Below are positions 17,601-27,400 of a stretch of DNA of 64,000 bases, one piece after another (within the stretch, counting starts at the first letter, position 1; each line of letters begins with the position of its first letter). The notes below the pieces were generated by a model. That model had not been told where the DNA came from, made no database searches, and worked only from the letters and a program-made list of their open reading frames with translations. Location: contig CABUDJ010000001.1 in assembly GCA_902490325.1 (NCBI GenBank), positions 7,113 to 71,112 of the forward strand, in the 5' to 3' direction. The position numbers were made by a program, and so were the translations under genes. Origin of the DNA: an uncultured Collinsella sp. (GTDB taxonomy: Bacteria > Actinomycetota > Coriobacteriia > Coriobacteriales > Coriobacteriaceae).

Positions 17601-19028
17601 CAGGAAAAACGGCACCGGTCCTAGGGTAAACTGCTCGGTCCAATTGAGATCGGTTCTTACCTGAAAGAGGGCCTTAATATTGCCGTATGCGGGGTCGTTG
17701 TTGTTGCCCCAGGTTTTGCCCACCCAATCGTAGGCGAGCGAGCCGTACAGCTGTGTGGCGATATCCATCGTGAACAGCGGCGTGCAATGGTGGCGAAGGA
17801 GCTTGGTGTTTCTTGGATCGGTGCCCGAACCGGCACTCATGCTTTTGTACTGATTCCACTTCCCCTCCATCTCGTCGAGGTAGCGGTTTGCCTGCTTGGC
17901 GCCCGACTCACGCGGTGACTTCTTCCAGTACTCCGGATCCGGATTGCCCGAATCGTTCATATAGCTGGCTGGTTTGTATCCTCCGCCAAACAGCACGTAT
18001 CCAGCAAACGAGAAATCGAAGAGGATCGGAAATGTGGGCATCCAGCACGTGAACTTATTGCCGCCGATGCCGGGAAACGCCGCGGGGAAATCAAACGGAG
18101 CGATCTCTTGGTCCATGGTAGTAGGAATGATGGTGGTCGAGCCCGATTCTGCCTTTGCCGCCGGCGCAGTGACAACGGCCATGGGGGAGGAGAGCGTGTA
18201 GGTCTTGCCCTGGTAGTCGAGGACAAAGCGCAGCTTGCATCCTTCTTCCAGAAGGCTCGATGCCACGTCGAGGAACTTGTCTTCGAGCGTGAACGTCGCC
18301 AGATTATCCGCGCCCGATGCGCTGGCCTTGACTTGGCCAATCTGCGTGACGGTTTCGGATGAGCTGCCCGCAGCGGGCATCACTTTATTGATATGCAACG
18401 TTGCCTGCCCGCCCTGCGGCAGATGGGCCTGCACGGTAAAAGCGTGCGTGTCGGGCTGATCGTTTGCTGCTTCGTCCGCTGGCAATGCCATGAACGTGGC
18501 TTCAGCGTACTGGATGTCCCATTCGTCGAATGTGAGCTGGCGGAAGTACGGCTCGCTATCGGAGCGCGGACGCGTGGGCGCGGTTATGGCGGTGCCGCCC
18601 TGGATACGCGCAAGGGGAATCTCGACATCACGGTAGCCCGCCATGCTAATGGAGATGCCGCCGTTAAAGTCGTACGCGTCGAGAAGCGTTGCCTCGTCCG
18701 CGTAGCCTTCCGAAAGAGGGGCGATCTCAAAGATGGCTGTGCCTTCTTCATCGGTCGTGGCGGTGAGCTGCTTGCCTGCGGCATAGCGCGATGTGAGCGT
18801 GACCTGGGCACCTGTGATGGGCGTATTCTTGTTGGCGACGTCGACCACGACCACACCAAACATGGTGCGCGAGAGAACGAGCACCCTGAAGGGGTCTTTT
18901 TCGTCGGCATAGGCTTCGGTGGGCGCGATCGGCAATATGAAGGCGTTTGCGCTTCCCGGCACGCGCGGCAACATAATGCTCGCCAGCGAGGACGCTCCGG
19001 CAACAAGTAGCGAACGGCGATCAAGCAT
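14661..19028 (-). CDS. very large exported, wall-anchored surface protein
   Basis: 1455 residues. The start at 19028 has GGGAG six bases upstream and gives a Tat-like signal: MLDRRSLLVAGASSLASIML, with an Ala-rich cleavage region (GSANA). Next comes a carboxypeptidase-regulatory-like beta domain (PITGAQVTLTSRYAAG; DEEGTAIFEI). A very long central region follows that I cannot assign, then a Gly/Ser-rich stalk near residue 1380, then GPLAGTSD, a hydrophobic helix (LMAAAAALAAAGAGLVAYS) and a basic stop (ARR). LAGTS fits a relaxed LPxTG sortase signal. The protein is therefore probably exported folded and linked to the cell wall. Role unknown; adhesion or substrate binding are possible. The LuxR regulator gene lies directly upstream on the same strand. 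Confidence 0.8.
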   Translation of the reverse strand: MLDRRSLLVAGASSLASIMLPRVPGSANAFILPIAPTEAYADEKDPFRVLVLSRTMFGVVVVDVANKNTPITGAQVTLTSRYAAGKQLTATTDEEGTAIFEIAPLSEGYADEATLLDAYDFNGGISISMAGYRDVEIPLARIQGGTAITAPTRPRSDSEPYFRQLTFDEWDIQYAEATFMALPADEAANDQPDTHAFTVQAHLPQGGQATLHINKVMPAAGSSSETVTQIGQVKASASGADNLATFTLEDKFLDVASSLLEEGCKLRFVLDYQGKTYTLSSPMAVVTAPAAKAESGSTTIIPTTMDQEIAPFDFPAAFPGIGGNKFTCWMPTFPILFDFSFAGYVLFGGGYKPASYMNDSGNPDPEYWKKSPRESGAKQANRYLDEMEGKWNQYKSMSAGSGTDPRNTKLLRHHCTPLFTMDIATQLYGSLAYDWVGKTWGNNNDPAYGNIKALFQVRTDLNWTEQFTLGPVPFFLNVNPWVLAKLALAVGAHTHGSGAAFFKNISLDYSNTSGSFTIQIGLAVTFGAGVAGVASSAVRGAASLTLFIGYEKADGHQLPRLRVGADVDVDVILQFVMFKWTTKAWSGSWPTLIDSWNMSVNNGDQYVLQRSKLALGGDTPYTLDARFGTPGNIEAGGVPQFIASATIVTNAELLARAEVAATAINVAPTVRDWDRAVTRIELEADAESDDTGQIEHFVHALIENDENAAPMYEYTYIGQATNAVADPNANSAGVSEDERGGIKPSSDNVLFSGVLSEAHMKLAMVAGVECLFRIASVRYGENGRSRLVVHTKTNGTWSAPTPVDFPLGFGEGDVERDGIFDYDFDVVEYTDGRGNQDAYVLLVSGERPAGDNTLFDTASTSGILSVVRLRISSDETRVISHTSWRSISRGRLQEDGYHCLQCPRITVGKTLVDGRLSGAYLHRRGTTAEKALGSEAEVALECFTLWSDVSGDSLTFRQVLRFPQAPSSIELGAPENINGKMVVPVAYETAGGCGCASYAVIGQSIAGWGVMSPDATVPHAVPWPQHTGFLATVNEQLQHITWARGASAFATQPVGAAGCGPASFSVSNNGRCVLYVENTDGKVGQTYDEEGNPVAVMGKHFRIFASTLADDLFTEPFVMCELDHPVDQITTFLTSGSMLSALATHIVSAEKSEAELHGIEVPLVACATPTGAVATSGAVVPGAAGESFMVTVRNDGNTLLTAGTIDLYREGSSQPFSSASIGFGANTRMASIYDPELAEDASANDMTHVKYALETLGTPFATHPLVADSGNAVLAPGCTAQFRMSFAIPESWSDEVGKRVTLYAKARNLVALDPVTLEEIRPGANSALGAVLHELHVPDAACERSEVQVGVCDNADTTGLHDAPMTVDGEGGTSGGGSGGSSSGSGSGSGSGKDHGNNKRPGKAGPLAGTSDVNAPLMAAAAALAAAGAGLVAYSARRTALETDTANEVNSDRPR

Positions 19029-19185
19029 CTTTGGCTCCCATCCCGCAGGTATCGGTGGAAATAATCCAATTTTGCGAGAAGGTGCCCCGTGGCGGTAGTG
19101 CCGTTCGATGGCCAAAATGTCCAATTTGAGTGCGCGAAAGCGTCAGGCCCCCGGAGCGCTTTCAATACGCCGGGCAGTTTGGCCG

Positions 19186-20190
19186 CTAGCGCAACATGTG
19201 GGCAATCAGCTCGGCGCGAGTTCCGATACCAAGCTTGGCATACACTCCTGATAGGCGGTTTTTAACGGTGCCCGGCGATACTCCCATGTGGCGTGCGATT
19301 TCGGCGTTGGTCCATCCGCGGCAGGCGAGCATGGCCATGGTGAACTCCGTGGTCGTTAAATCGTCGGCCACGTCCTCGCCCGAATCGGGGTTGTGGATGC
19401 GCCGCCAGCCGTAGCTGAATCGATACGTAATCTCGATGATGTGTGCGAAATCGTCGGGGTATTGCGATTTTAGGCACGCCTCGATGAGCCCCTGCAAAAG
19501 GCCGTGGTGCTCGCCAATGAGCTCGATAAGGTCGTCGGGGCGCGCAATGTTCCAAGCAGCTCCGAAGTGTGCCTTTGCGGCATCGACGTCCTTGAGGCTC
19601 ATGCATGCCATGGAAGCTGCCAGGTGCAGGAACAGCTCCGAGATGGGATAGCTTCCCTGTTTCATAATCAGGGCATTTTCCACCATGCCCAGGCTGCGGC
19701 CATATTCGCCGCGCAGATACAAGGCGTGCGCCATCACATAGCTGGCGAACAGGCGCAGGCCTTCGGGCAGATGCGCCGCAAGCGGATAAAACTCTTCGGC
19801 GGAATACGGGGAAGGCAAGTGCAGCAGGACGCTCGCGGCCGAGGCGAACAGGATGTGCATGGCGTGGACGGCAGGCGATTCCTTGTCGGCTGGCGTATCG
19901 AGGATGCCAGCAAGGCACCGGCGGGCATCGGCGATACGGTTGAGCGACAGACTGGCGTATCCGCAGATAAAGCATGCGGAATAGCGCAGTGCGGGGTCGG
20001 TGGCGTCAAGATAGGGGCGCGCTGTCTTGGCAGCGAGGGTGGCCTGTCCGCGAAAGTACAGCGCTTCTGCCGTGGCAATGGCGCGCGAATCGGGGTCGGA
20101 AATGCCTGCAACCGCAGCGTCAATCTGCCCCGGCACAAAAGCGGTGCACATCAACGGCATGGGAACGCATGGGTAGCCATCGCAGTCCAT
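19186..20190 (-). CDS. LuxR-family transcriptional regulator
   Basis: 334 residues. The C-terminal 60 residues are a clear LuxR/GerE helix-turn-helix: MLACRGWTNAEIARHMGVSP then GTVKNRLSGVYAKLGI. The first 270 residues are helical and repeat-like (TPR-style, for example AEALYFRGQATLAAKTARPY), the layout of MalT-like or solitary LuxR regulators common in Coriobacteriia. I choose ATG 20190, behind GGGAGATGGAAG; the frame upstream is basic and non-protein-like. It precedes the surface protein gene by 157 bases in the same orientation and may control it. Confidence 0.85.
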   Translation of the reverse strand: MDCDGYPCVPMPLMCTAFVPGQIDAAVAGISDPDSRAIATAEALYFRGQATLAAKTARPYLDATDPALRYSACFICGYASLSLNRIADARRCLAGILDTPADKESPAVHAMHILFASAASVLLHLPSPYSAEEFYPLAAHLPEGLRLFASYVMAHALYLRGEYGRSLGMVENALIMKQGSYPISELFLHLAASMACMSLKDVDAAKAHFGAAWNIARPDDLIELIGEHHGLLQGLIEACLKSQYPDDFAHIIEITYRFSYGWRRIHNPDSGEDVADDLTTTEFTMAMLACRGWTNAEIARHMGVSPGTVKNRLSGVYAKLGIGTRAELIAHMLR

Positions 20191-20258
20191 CTTCCATCTC
20201 CCAACAGCTGGCAACAATAGCAGCAATTGTACTCCTGTTGCTCGGGACCCCTTTCGTT

Positions 20259-21410
20259 TTACTGTTCGGTTAACGCTGCGGATCGTTTTGGAAGGCTTAC
20301 GAGCATGGTGGTCCCGTTCTCGGAACTTGCTTCGACCTCTACCGTGCCACCGTGAAGTGCTGCAATCTCCCAAACAAGCGCTAGCCCGAGCCCTGCGCCG
20401 CCGTATGCCCTGCTGCGGGATTTATCTAGACGAAAGAACGGCTGGAAGATGCTCTCTCGGTACTGTTTGGGTATTCCCGGGCCCTCATCTTTGACTCGCA
20501 GGAGCACGTGGCTGTCGCTGTCGCTGATGGAGACGTTGACAGTCGAGCCGGGGCGGCTGTAACGGATGGCGTTTTCGACCAGATTGAACACCAGCCGATA
20601 GAGGAGCGTATCACTTCCGATTGTCAAAGCGTCTCCAGCACAATTGAGGGCTATGCCCTTATTCTCGGCAAGTGGCGCAAGGTCGGTGAGGACCTCTTCG
20701 GACAAGGGACCGAGTTCAACATCGTCCTCGCAAGGAACGCTGCGGAGCTCACTCATCTCGAGTAATACCTTGGTCATTCGAGACATGCGCTCGGTTTGTT
20801 CTTGTAGCAGGCCGAGCAGCTCGGCTGTTTCGGGTCACACTCCTTGGCGGCGTGCTGGCATTAGTTCAATCTGTGCTTGCATAAGGGCGAGCGGGGTGCG
20901 CAGCTCGTGTGCGGCGTTGCCGGTAAACTGACGCTGTGCAGAGAACCCTTCGCCAAGACGGGCGATCATGTCGTTGAAAGAGGCGCTACATCGTTGTAGC
21001 TCGGTGGGCACATCTTCACTGAGTCTGATTTCGCTTAGGTTGTCAGGCTGCACACGCTCAACCTGGGCGGCAAAAGCTCGTAGCGGTTTGAGCGCACGGC
21101 CGCTCACAAAGTATGCCAGCACGCCGCCAAGGAGTGTGACTCCAGCCGTGATGCACCAGGCTGTCGTGCCAAAAGACTCTTGTGCGTCGTTTACGACGAT
21201 CGTGACCTCGTCATCGAGGGTCGCTTTCGTTGGGTCGAACGCCTGGGGCGAATCTTCGCCGGCTGCGCTAAGGGCCGAGACGTCGCTGCCGATAGCATCC
21301 ATGTAGCGCATGCCCGTATAGCCGACCAGGCAGTTCGTCAGCACGCACGCAGCGCACGTGAGCAGTGCCGTCATAATCGTTATGCGCCATTGCAACGAAA
21401 GCCTTTTCAT
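20259..21410 (-). pseudogene. sensor histidine kinase interrupted by an in-frame UGA
   Basis: One continuous frame encodes a full OmpR-type sensor kinase except for a TGA at 20835-20837. Before it: signal/TM1 (WRITIMTALLTCAACVLTN), an extracytoplasmic loop, TM2, a HAMP-like linker and the H box NAAHELRTPLALMQ. After it: N box NLVENAIRYSR, G1 KDEGPGIP and G2 GGAGLGLALVWEI. The stop falls within the dimerisation helices (ARRQGV-stop-PETAELLGLL), so neither half should work alone. A single CGA-to-TGA change would explain it. The start overlaps the response regulator stop as ATGA. It is a recent nonsense mutation, a sequencing error, or UGA readthrough. Confidence 0.8.
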
Positions 21411-22081
21411 TCGCTATCCTCCATAACGTAGCCCTCTCCAATCCGATTGCGAATCGGGTCGTATCCCAAAGCGATGCGTAGCTTTTTGCGGAGTGACGAG
21501 ATATGAACGCGGGTCGCGTTGCTAAAGCTGTTCACGCTGCTATCCCAAACGTGCTCGATAAGCTCCTCTTGGCTTACCGGACGCCCCTGATTAAGCATCA
21601 GGTATTCCAAGATTCCCGTTTCCTTGCGCGTAAGAGATAAAGTCTCGCTGTCCACGGAAGCGATGCGCGCCTTGGTGTCAAAGCGGAGCTTTCTGCAGGT
21701 TAAAACTACGTCGCTTTGTGTAAAGCGTCTGAGGGTAAGGCTGCGGATCCTTGCCGCAAGCTCGTCCAGATGAAACGGCTTGGTGAGGTAATCGTTGGCG
21801 CCGGCATCGAGTCCGGCGACTTTATCGGATACTTCGCCACGCGCGGACAGAATCAGCACCTTGGTCTCGCAGTCGGTTTTCCTAAGTTCCCTGAGTACGG
21901 TCATGCCGTCGATACGGGGAAGGTTGAGGTCGAGTATCACGAGGTCGAAGGCCTCAACGTCCAGTAGGTCGAGCGCCTCCTGTCCGTCGTGACAGCAGTC
22001 GACACTGTACGCCAAGTTCCGCAAGCTGCGCGCGATTGCGTCGCACAGCGCCCGCTCGTCCTCGACGATCAAAATACGCAT
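21407..22081 (-). CDS. OmpR-family response regulator
   Basis: 224 residues. The receiver domain shows RILIVEDERALCDAI, the phospho-acceptor Asp in FDLVILDLNLPRIDG and the conserved Lys in NDYLTKPFHL. The winged helix occupies about residues 130-220 (ATRVHISSLRKKL). The start at 22081 follows AAGGAG. Its stop overlaps the kinase start, so the two are translationally coupled. It diverges from the electron-transfer operon at 22172, which is the obvious target. With the kinase broken it may be phosphorylated by another kinase or be locked off. Confidence 0.92.
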   Translation of the reverse strand: MRILIVEDERALCDAIARSLRNLAYSVDCCHDGQEALDLLDVEAFDLVILDLNLPRIDGMTVLRELRKTDCETKVLILSARGEVSDKVAGLDAGANDYLTKPFHLDELAARIRSLTLRRFTQSDVVLTCRKLRFDTKARIASVDSETLSLTRKETGILEYLMLNQGRPVSQEELIEHVWDSSVNSFSNATRVHISSLRKKLRIALGYDPIRNRIGEGYVMEDSE

Positions 22082-22171
22082 AACAGTCTCCTTGCACATT
22101 TCAAATCGCGCTTAACACGGATTTTATAGCCGATATGGTCCAATGGTCGCGTAACGAAAGGAGTGGTCAGG

Positions 22172-22318
22172 TTGTTCAAAGCGGTAAAACCCGTGGTACA
22201 GGTCGCTTTGTTGATCGTCGGAATTGCCATGGTGTGCTTTGGCGTTATGCGTGGCGAGGCAGATGCCGTGCTGGCCAAAGCGATTAGGCTGTGCTTGGAG
22301 TGTATCGGAATTGGATAA
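22172..22318 (+). CDS. CD1871A-like CXXC mini membrane protein
   Basis: 48 residues starting at TTG, eight bases after AGGAG. One membrane helix (VQVALLIVGIAMVCFGVMRG) is followed by LAKAIRLCLECIGIG, the CLEC motif of the CD1871A family of small CXXC proteins, which typically lie before a membrane ferredoxin and a thioredoxin-like lipoprotein, exactly as here. It probably passes electrons or thiol equivalents at the membrane. Its stop overlaps the next gene's TTG start by eight bases (TTGGATAA). Confidence 0.8.
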   Translation: MFKAVKPVVQVALLIVGIAMVCFGVMRGEADAVLAKAIRLCLECIGIG

Positions 22319-23213
22319 AAGAGAAAACACTGCGTCGCATGTTTTGGCTCGATTTCGCGGATTCATTCAGGCGGCGGCGACGCTCGTCACCAACATTCAC
22401 CTGCCAAACTTTGCCAAAGGCGGCATCTATCAGGGCGCGGGAAAAACAGTCTGCGTACCTGGACTTAATTGCTATTCGTGCCCCGCGGCATCGGGTGCGT
22501 GCCCCATCGGGTCGTTCCAGTCGGTGGTAGGTTCATCCAAGTTCAACTTTTCTTACTATGTTACCGGTACGCTCATTTTGCTCGGCGTGCTGCTGGGACG
22601 CTTTGTATGCGGCTTTCTGTGCCCGTTTGGCTGGCTGCAGGAGCTGCTTCATAAGATTCCCGGCAAAAAGCTTTCGACAAAAAAGCTCAAGCCGCTCACG
22701 TACATCAAGTACGTCGTGCTGCTGTTTGCCGTGGTGCTGCTACCCGTCTTGGTGGTTAACGACGTGGGCATGGGAGACCCGTTCTTTTGTAAGTACATCT
22801 GTCCGCAGGGCGTGCTCGAGGGCGCCATTCCGCTGGCCATTGCCAATGCCGGCATTCGATCTGCGTTGGGACATCTCTTTACTTGGAAACTTGCCGTTCT
22901 CATTGCCGTGGTAGTGCTGAGCGTTTTGTTCTACCGCCCCTTCTGCAAATGGATTTGTCCACTCGGCGCATTCTATGCGCTCATGAATAAGGTGTCCTTG
23001 TTGGGGATTCAGGTCGACGCGTGCAAATGTGTCTCGTGCGGCAAGTGCTCAAAGGTTTGTCAGATGGACGTTGATGTGGTCCGCGCACCCAATCATGCCG
23101 AATGCATCCGGTGCGGAAAGTGCATCGGGGCCTGTCCCGTCGATGCCATTAGCTATCGCTATGGCCTGGATGTGTCGGCGGAAAAGCTCCCCTTGACCGC
23201 CGATAAAAAGTAA
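22311..23213 (+). CDS. NapH/YccM-like polytopic 4Fe-4S membrane protein
   Basis: 300 residues from a TTG overlapping the upstream stop. Membrane helices alternate with two CX3CP motifs (RFVCGFLCPFGW and FCKWICPLGAF), and the C-terminal part has two ferredoxin clusters (CVSCGKCSKVC and CIRCGKCIGAC). These proteins carry electrons across or along the membrane. An early CYSCPAASGACPIG adds a further Cys cluster. Together with the CXXC mini-protein and the TlpA-like lipoprotein it forms a compact extracytoplasmic thiol-reducing chain (inferred). A longer ATG frame exists from 22224 but runs inside the mini gene, so the coupled TTG is preferred. Confidence 0.85.
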   Translation: MDKRENTASHVLARFRGFIQAAATLVTNIHLPNFAKGGIYQGAGKTVCVPGLNCYSCPAASGACPIGSFQSVVGSSKFNFSYYVTGTLILLGVLLGRFVCGFLCPFGWLQELLHKIPGKKLSTKKLKPLTYIKYVVLLFAVVLLPVLVVNDVGMGDPFFCKYICPQGVLEGAIPLAIANAGIRSALGHLFTWKLAVLIAVVVLSVLFYRPFCKWICPLGAFYALMNKVSLLGIQVDACKCVSCGKCSKVCQMDVDVVRAPNHAECIRCGKCIGACPVDAISYRYGLDVSAEKLPLTADKK

Positions 23214-23242
23214 ACAAGCTTCGACAAAACGGAGGAACGACT

Positions 23243-24214
23243 ATGAAGCTTTCTAAGATTGCGGCCCTGTTTATGGTGCCGGTGCTGGCCTTGTGTCTTG
23301 TGGCGTGCTCGGCACCTGGCGGCAATGCGAGCGAATCTGCGAGCTCCGATCCTAAGATCGCAGAACTCACTGCGCAGAAGCCGGCCAATGCCGACGAGGC
23401 CGCCGAGCTGTATGCGAAGCTCATGCAGAAGGAGAACGAGATCTTTTCGAGTGATAACGCGCTGTGGGAAAAGGTATTCAATGCGGCAAATAAAGACTCG
23501 GCAATGATTGAGGACGGCAGCAATTACGGCGATTTCCTGCTCAAGACCATCGACGGCGCCAAGGATGAGTTCACGGCGGATGAGCTCAAGACGCTCAAGG
23601 CCGGTACACAGCAGATCAAGGAGATCGAGGACAAGCTCGAGAGCCTGGAGAAGGAGTTCCCCGGCTGTGGAAGCACGCCGAGTGCAGGCGAGAGCGTCGA
23701 CGCTTCGACCGCTGGCATGACGGCTGGTGCCAATGCTTCGAGCGAGGCGACGAAGTTCCCCAGCTTTACGGGCAAGGACCTGGACGGCAACGACGTGAGC
23801 AGCGATGAGCTGTTCTCTAAGAACAAGGTCACCGTCATGAACTTTTGGTTTACCACTTGCAAGCCGTGCGTGGGCGAGCTGGGCGATCTTGAGAATTTGA
23901 ATAAGGAGCTTGCCGAGAAGGGCGGCCAGGTCGTGGGCGTCAATTCCTTTACGCTCGATGGCAACAAGGGCGAGATTGCAGATGCCAAGGACGTGCTGAG
24001 CAAGAAGGGCGTGACATATAAGAACATCTGGTTCAAGTCGGATAGCGAGGCCGGTAAGTTTACGTCAAATCTATTCTCGTTCCCGACAACGTATGTCATC
24101 GATCAGAATGGCAACATCGTAGGGGATCCAATCGTGGGAGCCATCAGCTCCGCCGAGCAGCGCGCAGCACTCGACAAGCTTATTGACCAGGCGATTGCGA
24201 ATAGCGAGCAGTAG
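23243..24214 (+). CDS. TlpA-like thioredoxin-fold lipoprotein
   Basis: 323 residues. The lipobox is LALCLVACSAP, so the protein is anchored outside the membrane. Residues about 40-150 are helical and charged. Residues about 170-320 are a TlpA/ResA thioredoxin domain with the active-site Cys pair in WFTTCKPCVGELGDL and the cis-Pro region in FSFPTTYVIDQNG. It most likely reduces disulfides in exported proteins or peroxides, fed by the membrane ferredoxin protein. GGAGGAACGACT precedes the ATG. Third gene of the operon, followed by a strong terminator. Confidence 0.9.
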   Translation: MKLSKIAALFMVPVLALCLVACSAPGGNASESASSDPKIAELTAQKPANADEAAELYAKLMQKENEIFSSDNALWEKVFNAANKDSAMIEDGSNYGDFLLKTIDGAKDEFTADELKTLKAGTQQIKEIEDKLESLEKEFPGCGSTPSAGESVDASTAGMTAGANASSEATKFPSFTGKDLDGNDVSSDELFSKNKVTVMNFWFTTCKPCVGELGDLENLNKELAEKGGQVVGVNSFTLDGNKGEIADAKDVLSKKGVTYKNIWFKSDSEAGKFTSNLFSFPTTYVIDQNGNIVGDPIVGAISSAEQRAALDKLIDQAIANSEQ

Positions 24215-24293
24215 AAAACGCGTAAGGCATGGCGAGGATCGTGCACCGCTGTGCGGAGTAGTCCGCTGCCTTTCAAGATAATCTCCACCATAT

Positions 24294-24321
24294 AGAGGTC
24301 CCGCTCGGGACCTCTTCTTTT
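24294..24321 (+). terminator. Rho-independent terminator
   Basis: AGAGGTCCC (24294-24302) pairs with GGGACCTCT (24307-24315), loop GCTC, then TCTTTT. Ends the CXXC/ferredoxin/TlpA operon. Confidence 0.9.
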
Positions 24322-24467
24322 AGGCGCCGTCCTGTTCGTTTTTTGATGCGGTTCGTTACATTCCTCACTGGTGCCGGCTAAAAATGGGGATAGAGTAGGA
24401 CAAACGCGTCGAATACGAACGGCGGAGAGAGCGGGCGAGCGTACCCGCGCGGGAGAGGTTGCCGTCC

Positions 24468-27400
24468 ATGCTGGAGCTCAAAGATATTTGCAAAAGGTAC
24501 GTCACGCAGTCGTTTACGCAGGTGGCGCTCGATAACGTGAGCCTGGCCTTTCGAGACAACGAGTTCGTGGCCATTCTGGGCCCTTCGGGTTCGGGCAAAA
24601 CTACGATGCTCAACGTCATCGGCGGATTGGATCATTTTGACTCGGGCGATCTGCTCATCGACGGTATTTCGACCAAGGACTTCCGCGACCGCGATTGGGA
24701 CGCCTACCGCAACAACCGCATCGGCTTTGTGTTCCAGAGCTATAACCTTATTCCGCATCAGACCATCTTGGAAAACGTGGAGCTGGCGCTCACGCTCACG
24801 GGCGTTGGCCATGCCGAGCGTCGCCAGCGTGCGCGCGAGGCGCTTGAGGCAGTTGGTCTGGGCGAGCATGTGAACAAGCGTCCGAGCCAGCTTTCGGGCG
24901 GACAGATGCAGCGCGTGGCCATTGCCCGTGCCCTGATTAACGACCCCGAGATCGTGTTGGCAGACGAGCCGACCGGCGCCCTGGACTCGACGACGTCCGT
25001 GCAGGTCATGGACTTGCTCAAGGAGGTTGCGCGCGACCGCCTGGTCATCATGGTCACGCACAACCCCGAGCTGGCGTACCAGTACGCCACGCGCATCGTC
25101 AATCTCGCAGATGGAAAGATCACCGACGATTCCGACCCCTTCGACGCCGCTGGGGCTGCGCGTCGCGAAGCCAAGCCCACGCGCAAAACCTCGATGAGCT
25201 TTGTGACGGCGCTGGGGCTTTCGGCACGCAACCTCATGACCAAGAAGGGCCGTACGGCTATGACGGCATTCGCGGGCTCGATCGGTATTATCGGCATCGC
25301 GGCGATTCTGGCGCTCTCCAACGGCGTGAACAACTACATCAAAAAGGTCGAGGAGGATACGCTCTCGAGCTATCCGCTCACCATCTCCAAGCAGGATTAC
25401 GACCTGTCGTCCATGATGGGTGGGCAGGAGGCTGTGGATGATGGCTCGCCTGAAAACGTGGATTCGTCCGACGACAGTGCCGGCGACAAGGCTCAGGGAA
25501 ACGATAAGATTCCCGTGGTCACGGCCGTAAAGGATATGTTTGCAAGTGTTAAGTCCAACGACATGACGAGCTTTAAGGCATGGCTCGATGCCGGTGGCGA
25601 CGGCATCGATAAAGAAGTCAACGCCATTCAGTACGGCTACGGTGTATCGCCGGTTGTCTATCGTGCCGGCAAGGGCGACGAGAAGCCCGTCCGGCTTGTT
25701 CCCAACGCTATGACCGAGGCCATGAGCGGAGGCGCGAGTTCGGCGGCAACGGTGAGCATGGAATCCATGGGAACCTCGGTCTTTAACGAGATGATTGACG
25801 ACCAGAGCCTGCTCGACAGCCAGTACGATGTCGTCGCCGGTCATTGGCCCACGTCTGCCAACGAAGCCGTGATGGTGCTCTCGAGTCGTGGCACGGTGGG
25901 CGACTACGCGCTCTACAGCATCGGCGCGCTGGATATCAATGAGCTCAACGATCTGGTAAACAGCGCTATGACGGCTGACGGTGGGGTCGAAACGCCCGAG
26001 ACCGGCACCGAATTTACCTACGACGATGCGCTGTCCACGACGTTTAAGGTGCTGTCGCCGGCCGATGCGTATCGCAAAAACGAAGAGACCGGCATATGGA
26101 CCGATATGTCTGGCGACACCGACTTTATGGCCGCCAAGGTTGCCGACGGTATCGACGTGCACATTGTGGGCGTGGTGCGACCCAACGAGACCGCCAACGC
26201 GAGCGCGTTGTCCCCGGGCATTGCCTACACGCATGCGCTGACTCGCCAGCTTATGGAGCGCGCCGCAAATTCGCAGATTGTGCAGGAGCAGCTTGCCCAC
26301 CCCGAGACGGATGTCTTTACGGGCAAAACCTTCGACGAACTGCAAGGCGAGGCCAAGCAAGGCGTTGATCTGGGCAGCATGTTCAGTGTGGACGAGGCGG
26401 CGCTCAAGAGCGCGTTCTCGTTCGATACCTCCGCGCTCTCGGGTGTTGCCGGCGGTATGGACCTGTCGGGTCTTGACTTGTCCGGGCTGGACATTGACCT
26501 TTCGGGCGTTGGCAAGGACATCGACTTCAGCGACATCATGGCAAAAGCGCCAACCCCAGATTTCTCGGGTATCTTTGACGGTCTGGAACTCACGCCCGAG
26601 CAAATGCAGCAGGTGGGAACACTAGCCAACCAGCTGTTTGAGGGCTTTTTGCAGTCTGATCAGTTTAAGGCGCTGTCGCCCGATAATCTTAAGGACGCGT
26701 CAAAGCTCGCCGCCGCATTCTCGACGTATCTTGAGAATGATGCCACGGCCCAGCAAATCCTTGCCCAGCTAAAAGCGCTCGGCGGCGATGCCCTGGCCGA
26801 GCGCCTGCAGCAGGTGATGACCGACTATGTGCAAAAGCAGCTGGCTCCGTATCTGCAGCGGGCTATGGATCAGATGATGAAGACAATTAGCGAGCAGATA
26901 GCGTCGACGGTATCGTCCCAGCTCAAGGCGGGCGCAGCGGGGCTTATGGACCAGATGGCGACGCAGATGTCTTCGAGTTTTGCCAACTTGGCGAGCGCCA
27001 TGCACGTGGATGCGAGCGCCTTTGCTCGTGCCATCCATTTCAACATGGACGCCGAGGATCTGAGTTCGCTCATGATGAGTTATGCCAAGGCATCGCAGCT
27101 TACCTATGACAACAACCTGACCACACTGGGTTATGCGGACGAGGCGGACCCCATCTCGGTCAAGATTTTCCCGCGTGACTTTGAGGCCAAGGAGCGCGTA
27201 CTCGACCATATCGATGCGTACAACAAGCAGGTCAAAGCCGCCGGCCACGACGAGCAGGCAATCTCGTACACCGACTACATGGGCATCATCATGGGCTCGG
27301 TGACTGATATCGTGAATACCATCAGCTTGGTGCTCATCGCATTCGTGAGTATCAGCCTGGTGGTGAGCTCCATCATGATCGGCATCATCACGTACATCAG

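Noticed and set aside
24378..26603. 741-residue open frame on the minus strand
   Set aside because: Antisense to the ABC exporter, whose ATPase and FtsX motifs are unmistakable.
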